Shown: positions 42,106 to 51,071, counted from the stretch's first letter. The stretch is DNA of 64,000 nt from Clostridiales bacterium (GCA_019418225.1 DYCF01000010.1:59501-123500), one strand, 5' to 3'. A program made the numbers and translations. Notes: a model not told the origin generated them from the letters alone.

Positions 42106-42711
42106 ATGGAACAACAATTACAAGGCTGTACAGCAGAAGAAATCTTTGAAAAAGTAGGCGAAGGGAAAACACTTAATACAAAAAAGAATATTTTAGAATA
42201 CATGGATAAAATGCGTGAACTTAGTAAAAGTGGTGCATTAGATGAAGAGCAGATTAAAGAAGTATATGAATTCATCGAAAATAACATTATGGCAATGAGT
42301 GAAACAGTTAAAGCTAATACAATTGTTTACCTCAAAAATGAACTCAAACTTAAACTTGGTAAGTTTGCAAAAGTAAGTGCTACAAAAGATAATGCTTTTA
42401 TCACTTTCTTCAAACAAACTTATGAGAGTAGTGTTAAAACAAAAGAATACACATGGGTACTTGCAGACCAAACTAAAATTAGAGAACAACAGATTTTAGA
42501 TACTTTAAAAACAATCAATACTTACTGTTTCAAATCAAGACTTACAGATAGTGAGAAAAAGGATATCTATCCTATGATTGAACGTATCGTTGATACTCAG
42601 AATGTAAGACTTATTAATCAAATAAGAAGTATGGAAGGGATTCGTAAAGCATTTAGAATTAAAGTTGTGGAAGAAGAGCATCGTTATAAAATTATTAAGA
42701 TAAAGAGATAA
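42106..42711 (+). CDS. Hypothetical protein, helical
   Basis: A 201-residue soluble protein rich in Lys and Glu with predicted helices (EEIFEKVGEGKTLNTKKNILEYMDKM; SDSEKKDIYPMIERIVDTQNVRLI-like middle). AAGGAG precedes the ATG and codon use matches the host. It has no signal peptide and no motif I recognise. It follows fliB by 53 bases and may share its transcript. It ends just before a remnant of the foldback repeat. Confidence 0.6.
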   Translation: MEQQLQGCTAEEIFEKVGEGKTLNTKKNILEYMDKMRELSKSGALDEEQIKEVYEFIENNIMAMSETVKANTIVYLKNELKLKLGKFAKVSATKDNAFITFFKQTYESSVKTKEYTWVLADQTKIREQQILDTLKTINTYCFKSRLTDSEKKDIYPMIERIVDTQNVRLINQIRSMEGIRKAFRIKVVEEEHRYKIIKIKR

Positions 42712-42727
42712 TAGTGAGATAGGTGGA

Positions 42728-42782
42728 AAGGTCCGCAGGGGCATCCACTAGTGACTAGCTGCACTCTCCGCAATTTGTGATA
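42728..42782 (+). repeat. Truncated copy of the foldback repeat (left arm)
   Basis: GGTCCGCAGGGGCATCCACT and then CTAGCTGCACTCTCCGCAATTTGTGA match the left arm of the 29.0-kb foldback (29047-29095) with several changes. The right arm is missing; instead the sequence runs directly into the remains of a phosphoesterase gene. Confidence 0.6.
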
Positions 42783-42790
42783 GTTTAAGC

Positions 42791-43120
42791 TTGAATATTA
42801 AAGGAACGGCAGAATTGAGTGCGTTGGAATATGATAAAAGTACTTTTAATATATTATTAGCACATCGACCTGAACTATTTGAAACCTATGTGAAAGAGGA
42901 GATGGACTTAGTGCTTACGGGACATGCACATGGCGGGCAGATAAGGCTGCCTTTAATTGGAGGACTTGTTGCACCAAATCAAGGCTTATTACCTAAATAT
43001 ACAAGTGGTAAGTTTGTAGAAAATGAAACAGCTATGATAGTAAGTAGAGGCATTGGCAATAGTACTTTCCCATTTAGAGTCAATAATAGACTAGAGCTGG
43101 TAGTTGTTTCATTACATTAA
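42791..43120 (+). pseudogene. C-terminal remnant of a calcineurin-like phosphoesterase
   Basis: The frame encodes only the last third of a YkuE/YaeI-type metallophosphoesterase: NILLAHRPELFETYV, LVLTGHAHGGQIRLPLIGGL and IVSRGIGNSTFPFRVNNRLELV. The N-terminal metal ligands (DxH and GNHD) and the membrane anchor, about 180 or more residues, are absent. The only start is a TTG at 42791 with no ribosome site. The missing part abuts the truncated foldback repeat, so deletion linked to that repeat is likely. Catalysis is not expected. Confidence 0.8.
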
Positions 43121-43154
43121 AAAAGACGTTCCTAATTTTGGTACGTCTTTTTTA
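43119..43154 (+). terminator. Terminator of the phosphoesterase remnant
   Basis: AAAAAAGACGT pairs with ACGTCTTTTTT around a 13-base loop. Confidence 0.85.
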
Positions 43155-43185
43155 ATGCAAGAATATTTAAGATAACAGTTACAAG

Positions 43186-43300
43186 TATAGAGAAACCAAC
43201 TAAAACCTTGAAATATGCATGTAGGTAAATAGGTTTCTCCCAATGATTTTACATGGCTCAAAACTATGAATGACTAAAATTTATAAATGTGAAATCTATA
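43186..43300 (-). repeat. 115-bp structured dispersed repeat, copy 2
   Basis: Read on the minus strand this matches 32174-32288 end to end. Here the second stem is GAGAAACC with GGTTTCTC, while copy 1 has GAGAAGCTAA with TTAGC-TGG-TTTCTC; the sequences differ but pairing is kept. It lies between the phosphoesterase remnant and folT. Confidence 0.7.
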
Positions 43301-43332
43301 TGAGGATAATGGTCAGTAAAGATCATGTACCA

Positions 43333-43908
43333 TTAGTGTGCGATGCGTAGTTTTGTTTTTGATAAAAGTGTTTTGGTAGCCATGAGGACGATGTAGAGTA
43401 AGATAATTTCAAATGGAAGTAATGAAATATTCTTAATGAAACGTGGTCCTATGATGGCACTGATGGCATCACCGTAGAGAAGGGCGCCCCAGTAAGTATT
43501 TAGGCAAACGTTAAGGAAAATGTTAATACAGGTTTTAGCAGAGATAGTACGCCAGATGTTGCATTTGCCTTTGTAGAAGAAGAGACCATAAATTATACCA
43601 CCTAAAATAGCTGTGACGGTGTAGCCTAGGAAAAACGGACCTGTTGGTTTCAAGAAGAATTTAATGAGGTTGGCAAGACCATTTCCAATACCGGCAGCAA
43701 CTGGACCATAGAACATGCCCATAAGAGCTGTGACTAGGAAACCAATACCGATTTTAAGTGTTGGGGTGATTTGAAAACTAGTGACATAAGAAACTACAAC
43801 GCTTAAAGCGATGAGCATAGAAAGACCCGTTAAAGAGCGGGTGTTTGTAAGTTCTTTATAAGAGCCTACAAAAGAATCTTTAAGATTTGAAAATAATTTA
43901 TTGTTCAT
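43333..43908 (-). CDS. folT: Folate-family ECF transporter S component
   Basis: Membrane substrate-binding subunit of an energy-coupling-factor importer for folates, 191 residues. The FolT pattern is clear: SLTGLSMLIALSVVVSYVTSFQITPTLKIGIGFLVTALMGMFYGPVAAGIGNGLANLIKF, KPTGPFFLGYTVTAILGGIIYGLFFY and LNTYWGALLYGDA. It has about six membrane segments. The A and T components must come from elsewhere in the genome. A tetrahydrofolate riboswitch lies in its leader, which supports the folate assignment. AAGGAGG precedes the ATG on the minus strand. Confidence 0.92.
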   Translation of the reverse strand: MNNKLFSNLKDSFVGSYKELTNTRSLTGLSMLIALSVVVSYVTSFQITPTLKIGIGFLVTALMGMFYGPVAAGIGNGLANLIKFFLKPTGPFFLGYTVTAILGGIIYGLFFYKGKCNIWRTISAKTCINIFLNVCLNTYWGALLYGDAISAIIGPRFIKNISLLPFEIILLYIVLMATKTLLSKTKLRIAH

Positions 43909-43980
43909 AGCAGATACCTCCTTGTCTAAAATTTGCTGTACAAGATCTATAGGTAACTACTACCAATTCTTGAAGATGTA

Positions 43981-44080
43981 ACAGCGGGATGCGGTGAATA
44001 AATCGCAAGCTTAAAAACTTTTCGTTCCGTTAGCAACTCCCCGTCTAATGGACACTTAACGTAAATTCACCTACTCTGCG
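43981..44080 (-). promoter_or_regulatory. Tetrahydrofolate riboswitch of folT
   Basis: On the minus strand the leader reads GCAGAGTAGGTGAAT, then GTTAAGTGT, GACGGGGAGTTG, ACGAAAAG, and TTCACCGCATCCCGCTGT. These match the conserved GAGUAG, GUUAAGUGU, GACGGG and CCGCAUCCCGC segments of the THF riboswitch, and GTGAAT pairs with ATTCAC. THF riboswitches commonly control folT. A TATAAT box lies upstream at 44093-44098 (minus strand). The riboswitch ends about 70 bases before the start codon, near the ribosome site. Confidence 0.88.
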
Positions 44081-44257
44081 TATGCCAGTTTATTATAGCA
44101 GATAAATGATTAAAATAAACCATAAAATTATAAAAATTAATTAAAAATGAATAATTTTGTTTATTTTAAAATAATTAATTGATAATAAGGCAGAATTTAT
44201 TGCATATTATTCATAAACTTTTTGGAGTATATAATAATAAGGTGTTTCTAGTATGCT

Positions 44258-44315
44258 GAATATATAGTCCTGATTTCCACTGAAGGAACATATATTCTTC
44301 ACCATTAATTTTTTT
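44258..44315 (+). ncRNA. Possible short RNA or stray terminator between folT and aroC
   Basis: GAATATAT-AG-TCCT pairs with AGGA-AC-ATATATTC (44258-44297) and a T-run follows at 44309-44315. A TATAAT box lies at 44230-44235 on the plus strand. Both flanking genes are on the minus strand, so a plus-strand transcript of about 70 bases would be independent. The -35 box is poor and the call is weak. No reading frame is seen in 44100-44360. Confidence 0.3.
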
Positions 44316-44361
44316 AGGGTATAAGTGCTGGCTGTTTAATCATTTTCATGCAGATTAATTT

Positions 44362-44408
44362 TAAAGGAGTGTTATGAAATAAGATGAATATTTCATAACA
44401 CTCCTTTA
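44362..44408 (-). terminator. Terminator of aroC
   Basis: TAAAGGAGTGTTATGAAAT pairs perfectly with ATTTCATAACACTCCTTTA, 13 bases after the aroC stop codon. Confidence 0.85.
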
Positions 44409-44420
44409 GCATCAATAAGT

Positions 44421-45515
44421 TTAAGTTAACTTTAAGATATTATTCATATTTGACCCAAGGTTGCAGAGAATAAGATCTGCAAGGGCAATAGCTGCCATAG
44501 ATTCTACGACAACTACGGCACGAGGCACGATGACAGGATCATGGCGTCCTGTGATTTCAATAGTTGTTTCTTCTAAATTTTTAGTGATGGTGTGCTGCAT
44601 TTGAGCAATAGAAGGCGTTGGTTTAAAGTGCGCTTTAAAGAAAATGTCACTACCATCGGACATGCCGCCTAAGATGCCGCCAGAATGATTGGTTGTTTTA
44701 CTTACTTTGCCATCTTTGATGCAAAAGGCATCGTTATACTGTGAACCTAAAAGCTTAGAGGCTTCTATGCCACTACCAACTTCGAAAGCTTTGACACCAC
44801 CGATTCCCATGATTGCATAAGCTAGGGAGGCATCAAGTTTGTCAAAGACTGTTTCACCGATGCCAGCAGGAACGCCGCTAATGATACATTCTACACTACC
44901 ACCAACGGAATCTTTTTGACTACGCATTTGTGCAATGAAATCAAGAGCTTTTTCTGCTGTTTTATTGCTTGGCATGTTTACAGGATTTTCTCTAGCCTCT
45001 AGAAGGTTGAAATCATCCTCGCTTACTTCAATAGGGCCTATAGAGCGGGTGTAAGCCGTAACAGAAATACCAAGTTCTGCAAGGAAGCGCTTAGCTACAG
45101 CGCCAGCAGCTACTCTAGCAGCTGTCTCACGGCCAGAAGAACGGCCACCTCCACGATAATCTCTAATGCCATATTTTTGATCAAATGTATAATCTGCATG
45201 GGAAGGACGGTAAACATCTTTTATATTGCTATAATCATGAGATTTTTGATTGGTATTGCGAATAAGGAGAGCAATAGGCGTACCAGTCGTAACGCCTTCA
45301 AAAGTGCCAGAGAGTATTTCAACAAGGTCATCTTCTTTGCGCGTTGTCCCAATTTGCCCATTGCCAGGCTTTCTCCTATCCATATTCTTCATAATATCTT
45401 CTAATGAAATCGGTATATTAGAGGGGCAACCGTCAATGGTAACTCCTAAGGCAGAGCCATGGGATTCACCAAAGGTAGAAACTCGAAATATTTTACCGAA
45501 AATTGAACCAGACAT
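44421..45515 (-). CDS. aroC: Chorismate synthase
   Basis: Last enzyme of the shikimate pathway; it converts 5-enolpyruvylshikimate 3-phosphate to chorismate using reduced FMN. The 364-residue product has the signatures GESHGSALGVTIDGCP, RRKPGNGQIGTTRKE, RPSHADYTFDQKYGIRDYRGGGRSSGRETAARVAAGA and RHDPVIVPRAVVVVE. AAAGGAGC precedes the start on the minus strand. It stands alone, without other aro genes nearby. Confidence 0.97.
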   Translation of the reverse strand: MSGSIFGKIFRVSTFGESHGSALGVTIDGCPSNIPISLEDIMKNMDRRKPGNGQIGTTRKEDDLVEILSGTFEGVTTGTPIALLIRNTNQKSHDYSNIKDVYRPSHADYTFDQKYGIRDYRGGGRSSGRETAARVAAGAVAKRFLAELGISVTAYTRSIGPIEVSEDDFNLLEARENPVNMPSNKTAEKALDFIAQMRSQKDSVGGSVECIISGVPAGIGETVFDKLDASLAYAIMGIGGVKAFEVGSGIEASKLLGSQYNDAFCIKDGKVSKTTNHSGGILGGMSDGSDIFFKAHFKPTPSIAQMQHTITKNLEETTIEITGRHDPVIVPRAVVVVESMAAIALADLILCNLGSNMNNILKLT

Positions 45516-45762
45516 ATAAATGCTCCTTTCTTAAAATAATAGTAAATAAAGATAATTTTAACACAATCCCCTATAAATCTTCAATGAGAAGTGTTTATAA
45601 TAATAATAAATGTTCATAATAAAAGTATTATAATAACATAGATGTTAGTAAGTACTGTTAGTAGGTATTAGAAAAATGTTAAAAATAAAGGGGCAATTGT
45701 TGAAAAAATAGGTAATTTCTTGTACACTATATTTTAGAGTATAAAAAGATTGGAGATACTAG

Positions 45763-46893
45763 ATGTATGAATTACTAAAGGTAGAAGGCCGTGCAAAAAG
45801 AGGACGCTTTCATACACCACATGGTGTGATTGAAACGCCTGTTTTTATGAATGTTGCTACAGTAGCAGCAATTAAAGGGGCACTTTCTACAGAAGACTTA
45901 GAAAGAATTGGCACACAAGTTGTTTTATCAAACACTTATCATTTACATTTAAGACCAGGGGATAAACTAATCAAAGAATTAGGTGGACTTCATAAGTTCA
46001 TGGTATGCGATCGCCCAATCCTCACAGATTCAGGCGGATTTCAAGTATTTTCCCTTGCAGCAATGCGTAAGATTAAAGAAGAAGGTGTATACTTTTCTTC
46101 ACATATAGATGGTAGAAAGATTTTCATGGGACCAGAAGAAAGTATGCAAATACAATCTAACATTGGTTCAACGATTGCTATGGCATTTGATGAATGCCCA
46201 CCAGCGCTTGCAGATCGTAACTACATTATTCCATCTGTAGAACGTACGACAAGATGGCTTAAACGTTGTATGGTAGAAATGGACCGCCTAAACAGTCTTG
46301 AAGATACAGTCAATAAACAGCAAATGCTTTTTGGTATTAACCAAGGGGGCGTACTTCCAGATATTCGTATTGAGCATGCAAAAGTGATTCGTGAGTTCGA
46401 TCTTCCAGGCTATGCTGTAGGTGGACTTGCAGTAGGTGAATCACATGAAGAAATGTACAATGTGCTTGAACATGTAGTACCATATCTTCCACAAAATAAA
46501 CCGACTTACCTTATGGGTGTAGGGACACCAGAAAATATCTTAGAAGCAGTAGAACGTGGAATAGACTTCTTCGACTGCGTATTACCAGCTAGAAATGGTC
46601 GTCATGGACATGTTTACACTAACCAAGGGAAACTTAATTTATTCAACCAAAAACATGAAAATGATATGACACCAATTGCAGAAGATTGTCAATGTCCAAC
46701 ATGTCAGAAGTATAGTAAAGCTTATATTAGACATTTATTAAAAGCAAAAGAGATGTTAGGTATGCGTTTATGTGTTATGCATAACCTATATTACTTCAAC
46801 AATCTTATGACAGAAATTAGAGAAGCGCTAGACAAAGGCGAATTTGCTAAATATAAGAAAATGCGTCTAGAAGGATATAAACAAAACAAATAA
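45763..46893 (+). CDS. tgt: tRNA-guanine transglycosylase
   Basis: Exchanges guanine 34 for preQ1 in GUN anticodons, the step before QueA. The 376-residue product has the catalytic LTDSGGFQVFSL segment, the second aspartate region GIDFFDCVLPARNGRHG and the zinc site CQCPTC with a downstream His (YIRHLLKAKE). The start ATG is preceded by TTGGAGATACTAG. It forms an operon with yajC, 18 bases downstream, as in many Firmicutes. Confidence 0.96.
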   Translation: MYELLKVEGRAKRGRFHTPHGVIETPVFMNVATVAAIKGALSTEDLERIGTQVVLSNTYHLHLRPGDKLIKELGGLHKFMVCDRPILTDSGGFQVFSLAAMRKIKEEGVYFSSHIDGRKIFMGPEESMQIQSNIGSTIAMAFDECPPALADRNYIIPSVERTTRWLKRCMVEMDRLNSLEDTVNKQQMLFGINQGGVLPDIRIEHAKVIREFDLPGYAVGGLAVGESHEEMYNVLEHVVPYLPQNKPTYLMGVGTPENILEAVERGIDFFDCVLPARNGRHGHVYTNQGKLNLFNQKHENDMTPIAEDCQCPTCQKYSKAYIRHLLKAKEMLGMRLCVMHNLYYFNNLMTEIREALDKGEFAKYKKMRLEGYKQNK

Positions 46894-46911
46894 TAAACGG
46901 AGGAATCAAAA

Positions 46912-47316
46912 ATGAGCACAGTTTTATTAACAACAGCCGGTGGCGGTATGATGGGTATTGGTGTAACGATTGCGTATATGGCAGTATTCTTTGGAATTAT
47001 GTGGTTCTTAATCATTAGACCACAAAGAAAAAGAGAAAAAGAAGTTGCAAGCATGCAAGATAGTATTAAAGTAGGTCAATACGTACTTTTAAATTCAGGT
47101 GAATATGGTAAAGTTGTAGATATCATTAATGATTTATTCATTATTGAATTTGGTCTTAACAAAAGTGTACGTATTCCTGTTAAAAAAGTTGCTGTAGCAG
47201 CAGTTCAAGAACCAAATCTTTCAGTAGGTAAAAAAGCTGAAGATGAAAATACAGAATATGAATATGTTGAAGTAGAAGTTGAAGTAGACGAAAACGGTAA
47301 CGAAATTAAAAAATAA
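46912..47316 (+). CDS. yajC: Preprotein translocase subunit YajC
   Basis: A 134-residue accessory subunit of the Sec translocase. One N-terminal membrane segment (IGVTIAYMAVFFGIMWFLII) is followed by the RPQRKREKE motif and the conserved SIKVGQYVLLNSGEYGKVVDI region. The C-terminal tail is very acidic, longer than in E. coli YajC. CGGAGGAA precedes the ATG. It follows tgt and is closed by a terminator. Confidence 0.93.
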   Translation: MSTVLLTTAGGGMMGIGVTIAYMAVFFGIMWFLIIRPQRKREKEVASMQDSIKVGQYVLLNSGEYGKVVDIINDLFIIEFGLNKSVRIPVKKVAVAAVQEPNLSVGKKAEDENTEYEYVEVEVEVDENGNEIKK

Positions 47317-47320
47317 TACC

Positions 47321-47364
47321 AAAAAGGATTACTGCATTTAATTATGTAGTAATCCTTTTTTACA
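47321..47364 (+). terminator. Terminator of tgt-yajC
   Basis: AAAAAGGATTACT pairs with AGTAATCCTTTTT around a 14-base loop. Confidence 0.9.
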
Positions 47365-47464
47365 TTTATACAAAAGAATTAGCATTTAAAACAAATATAA
47401 TATAAATTTCAGGAAAAAACTGGTATAATATGATGCGAAAATATAGCCGGAGGAGATTAGCTTG

Positions 47465-49423
47465 ATGAGGAGAGTGACAGAAAAGGTACTCGAGAGTAAT
47501 ATAATAAGAATACTTATTTTAATCATAGCTATTGGTATTCTTGGGTTAGGATGGATTATTAATAATTCTAAAGTTTTAAAGACTAATAAGTTGGTACGTG
47601 CAATCGAAAAAAATTATCTCGAGGAAGAAAAAATAGATAATGAATTATTTGAGAGTATTTTAAGCTATATTAATCAAAAGCAAGAGGAAAGTTTTATACT
47701 CGATGAAAAGGACTACTTTATATTAGGGTATAAATATTATCAAGAGGACAATAAGGCATTGGCCATAGAAAACCTTCAGTTATCTAGTGAATTAATGAGT
47801 GAAAAAACAGATACTTTTATTAAGATTTATAATGGTACAATATTAAGTGATTTCTTTTTAGGTCAGGGACAATATGAGAAAGCGGTTATAAGTGCACAAA
47901 ACACTTTAGAGCAGATTAGCCCTCAAGAATTTGGAAAGAGATATGATGAAGTTATTAAGATTATTGGCATGATCCTATATATTCCAGGTGGAAGAGAAGT
48001 TGGTATAGTACAATTAGAAGAAGTACTGCAAGATGCTAGCAAATTAACGATAGAGCAGATTTGTGATATAAAAAATAAGTTAGCAGTAATGTACTTATAT
48101 AATGGGAACTATGCCAAAGGATTTGAAAAATGCTTAGAAGTAATAACAATGAAAGAAAAGATATCAAATCAGTATTATGTAGCGAAAGCCTATGTGGACT
48201 TAGGCATATTATATGGAAGTTTAGGGGATACACAATCCTCTAAAGGAGCTCTAGAAAATGCACTCAATATAGAGATTGAAGATGCCAAAGAAAATGCATT
48301 AATTAAATCCTATGCACTCATTAATTTGTATTCCAGTGCAGCTATAGAAGAAAATTATGAACAGCTTATGGAAATAGATAATAAGGTTGAGGAGTATAGT
48401 AGTTTATTAAGTACAGAGGTATTGCAATCGATTCAAGTCATTAATAATGCCATGTTAGTAGGTCATTACTCAGCGAAAGGTGATATTTCTAAAGGAGAAG
48501 AATTGCTTAGAGAGTTAAAAGAAATCTATGGGGAAATAGAGGAACCAGCATTTTCAGATATTGATATATTTTATTACAAGGCAATAGGTGATTTTATGCT
48601 TGCGAGTGGAAATATAGAAGAAGCCGTTAAAAATTATGATAAGGTACTTGATATGTGTGAGAATAATGGAAATCCAAGTACAGCAAAAGATACATTAACA
48701 TCTTTAATAAGTGGACTAAATGCAGTAAAACAATATGAGCGGGCAAATATATATGAAGAAAGACGTCTAAACTTGCTTGCAGAGGAGGCAATACTTGTTA
48801 ATAGAGACTATTCGGAATATGCCCTATATAAATATGAATTTGAAACAAAACAAATGCGGATGACAGCAGAAAAGATTCGAAGATATATTATAGTGTTTAT
48901 AATTATTTTGGTAAGCTCTATTATATGGGTAATTGCATATATGAAGTATACAGCACTTGAAAAGTTACATAAGACAGATGCGCTGACAAAGGCCTATAAT
49001 AGATATTACTTCAATGAGCGTTATAAGTTATTGGTAGAATCGATGAAGGATTTTCAAATGATTATGTTTGATATTGATAACTTTAAACGTATTAATGATA
49101 ACTACGGACATACATATGGTGATCATGTGATTAAGACGGTAGTAAATCTTTGTCAGGGGGTAATAGAGGATAAAGGTGATTTATATCGATATGGTGGAGA
49201 GGAATTCGTTGTTGTTTTGGAAAATGCAACAATAGAAAAAGCAATTGAAATTGCAGAAGATATGAGAAAAGCTATAGCATATCATAAATGGGAACAAGAA
49301 AATAAAATTACTATAAGTATAGGTGTTGCAGAAACAACGGAAACGATAAGAGATATATTAGAGAAAGCTGACAAAAAGCTTTACTGCTCTAAGAAAACAG
49401 GCAAAAATAAAATTACATATTAA
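47465..49423 (+). CDS. Membrane TPR-GGDEF protein, probable diguanylate cyclase
   Basis: A 652-residue protein expected to make cyclic di-GMP. It has a first membrane segment (IIRILILIIAIGILGLGWII), an extracytoplasmic region of helical TPR-like repeats (about 60-450; for example AKAYVDLGILYGSLGDTQSSKGALENAL), a second membrane segment (IIVFIIILVSSIIWVIAYM, about 477-495) and a cytoplasmic GGDEF domain with FDIDNFKRINDNYGHTYGD and an intact RYGGEEF active site. The ATG at 47465 has GGAGGAG upstream; a TTG one codon earlier is possible. The signal sensed is unknown. Confidence 0.92.
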   Translation: MRRVTEKVLESNIIRILILIIAIGILGLGWIINNSKVLKTNKLVRAIEKNYLEEEKIDNELFESILSYINQKQEESFILDEKDYFILGYKYYQEDNKALAIENLQLSSELMSEKTDTFIKIYNGTILSDFFLGQGQYEKAVISAQNTLEQISPQEFGKRYDEVIKIIGMILYIPGGREVGIVQLEEVLQDASKLTIEQICDIKNKLAVMYLYNGNYAKGFEKCLEVITMKEKISNQYYVAKAYVDLGILYGSLGDTQSSKGALENALNIEIEDAKENALIKSYALINLYSSAAIEENYEQLMEIDNKVEEYSSLLSTEVLQSIQVINNAMLVGHYSAKGDISKGEELLRELKEIYGEIEEPAFSDIDIFYYKAIGDFMLASGNIEEAVKNYDKVLDMCENNGNPSTAKDTLTSLISGLNAVKQYERANIYEERRLNLLAEEAILVNRDYSEYALYKYEFETKQMRMTAEKIRRYIIVFIIILVSSIIWVIAYMKYTALEKLHKTDALTKAYNRYYFNERYKLLVESMKDFQMIMFDIDNFKRINDNYGHTYGDHVIKTVVNLCQGVIEDKGDLYRYGGEEFVVVLENATIEKAIEIAEDMRKAIAYHKWEQENKITISIGVAETTETIRDILEKADKKLYCSKKTGKNKITY

Positions 49424-49535
49424 TACATATTTTATAAATTAATTTATATATAAGATAAAATAAAAGTAAATGGTGATACATTTATTTACAATTAAGGGAT
49501 AAAAATCAACATAAATTTCATCACAGATTCATATT

Positions 49536-49677
49536 TTGTTAAAAAACATGGGGTATTATATATATCGAGCAAGAGATAATCTTGCTTACAAAATCTCCCC
49601 ATAATATATCTATTTTCCTGTTTATAAAATATGAACGGAACGAAAAGAAGGCCAAACCCCAATGGCCTTCTTTTTTT
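49536..49677 (+). ncRNA. Candidate small RNA with its own promoter and terminator
   Basis: TTGTTA (49536-49541), a 17-bp spacer and TATATA (49559-49564) predict a start near 49570. The transcript would open with an AGCAAG-AGATAAT-CTTGCT hairpin, continue for about 50 mostly unpaired bases and end in a strong terminator (49643-49677: AAAAGAAGGCCA with TGGCCTTCTTTT). No reading frame with a ribosome site is present. It sits between the GGDEF gene and the prophage integrase, so it may also hold or overlap the attachment site. The same terminator could simply serve the GGDEF gene. Confidence 0.45.
49643..49677 (+). terminator. Strong terminator before the prophage
   Basis: A 12-bp perfect stem with an AACCCCA-type loop and seven T. 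It is the last host-oriented signal before the minus-strand prophage genes. Confidence 0.9.
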
Positions 49678-49798
49678 ATTGTTTTTTATTGACTATCAAT
49701 TAACTATAAAGTTAGAGAAATATCAAAAAAGTTAATAAATAATAGAAATATCATATCTGTTACTAACAAATTTCTAACAAGGAATATTTAAAATAAAA

Positions 49799-49829
49799 AG
49801 GATATAGCTACAAAAAGTAGCTATATCCT
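49799..49829 (-). terminator. Terminator of the integrase gene
   Basis: GGATATAGCTAC pairs perfectly with GTAGCTATATCC around AAAAA. On the minus strand it follows the integrase stop codon and ends in a T-rich tail. Confidence 0.88.
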
Positions 49830-50850
49830 AATATTTTATTTTAGATATTTCTGTTCTTAGTTGTTCTAGTTGCCTATGCGTGTAGACTCTTTCTGTTAGA
49901 TCGTCTATTGCATGACCTACTATAAGTTTCAAGCAATATTCATCAACTACAGCTTCTTTAGCTCTTGATATAAATGTGTGTCTTGTTTCGTGTGGTTTAT
50001 GGTCCATGTTTAATTGTTTCATAATTTTTTTATATGAATATCTGTATTGCTCATAATTAATATTAAATAGAGTTGTTCGTGCTGTTTTCAACCTGTTATT
50101 TATTAGCTGCATAATAGCACTATGAATAGGCACAACTCGATTTATGCCATTATCAGTTTTAATACCTCCAATCATAGTACCTTCTTCTAAATTAACATTG
50201 CTAGTTTCAAGCTCTGTTAATTCACTTGGTCGCCATCCGCTATATATTCCAATTAGAATTATATCTACATTCTCTATATCTATATTATCCCATAATTTTT
50301 GTATCTCTTCTTTTGTGAATATAGATATTTTCTTTTCTCGTTCATATTTACCTACTGGATTTATAAGAGAAGAGTAATCTTTTCGTACAATATCGTTTTT
50401 CATAGCATATTTGTAAAGCTGATTAAAAAGACTCTTGATATGCTGTTTAGTTGCTTGACCAATATCACAATTATTCAATACACCTTCTAAATGTGCAGCT
50501 TTAATATCTTTAAATTTCATGTTATAGAGCAATGTACACTTAGAATATGCGGATCTAGTTCCACGTATTCTAGAATCACTTATTTTTTCAAAGTGTTCTA
50601 TTGACCATTTATCATACAGTTGAGAAAATGTAACATTAGCAGCATCTATATCATAAGGATTTTGATTATAATCTGCTAATGCCTGAAGAGCTATATCACG
50701 CTTTTCAAAATAACCAAGTGTTGAAATAATTGGCTTATAAGTACTTTTTTCATCATCAACAGTCCATCCAGTTGTCACACGTGCAATCCATGGTTTGCGC
50801 CTCTTCCCTTTGAGTTTGTAACATGTCCCGTATCCGTTTGGTAGTTTCAT
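49828..50850 (-). CDS. int: Prophage tyrosine recombinase (integrase)
   Basis: A 340-residue site-specific recombinase. It has an N-terminal arm-binding region, a SAM-like core-binding domain (FSQLYDKWSIEHFEKIS to KAAHLEGVL), and the catalytic domain with Arg in YSGWRPSELTEL, the HETRHTF box, GHAIDD and the tyrosine in YTHRQLEQL. The basic box and order match phage integrases of Firmicutes. It is transcribed away from the rest of the prophage, marking the left end. The attachment core was not found because the right end is outside the window. AGGAG precedes the ATG. Confidence 0.93.
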   Translation of the reverse strand: MKLPNGYGTCYKLKGKRRKPWIARVTTGWTVDDEKSTYKPIISTLGYFEKRDIALQALADYNQNPYDIDAANVTFSQLYDKWSIEHFEKISDSRIRGTRSAYSKCTLLYNMKFKDIKAAHLEGVLNNCDIGQATKQHIKSLFNQLYKYAMKNDIVRKDYSSLINPVGKYEREKKISIFTKEEIQKLWDNIDIENVDIILIGIYSGWRPSELTELETSNVNLEEGTMIGGIKTDNGINRVVPIHSAIMQLINNRLKTARTTLFNINYEQYRYSYKKIMKQLNMDHKPHETRHTFISRAKEAVVDEYCLKLIVGHAIDDLTERVYTHRQLEQLRTEISKIKY

Positions 50851-51071
50851 TCAAGTCATCTCCTCGTGTGTAAATTTTTTTTGTGTTAATTTCAAGTGTA
50901 AGTATAGAGCTAAACATATTTGTAAATCATCCCCATTTAAAATTTGTAACATAGAACATATGTTTGATTAGATTTAAAATAATTGTAACAAATGTAAAAT
51001 AATATATCAATAATAATTTATATATTACTAACTTAACTTAATTTTATATAAAATTTTGCATATATCAAGTC

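Noticed and set aside
49550..49612. GGGGTATTATATA and CCCCATAATATAT as a stem
   Set aside because: The two are complementary in the same direction rather than inverted, so they cannot pair; this is probably chance in A/T-rich DNA.
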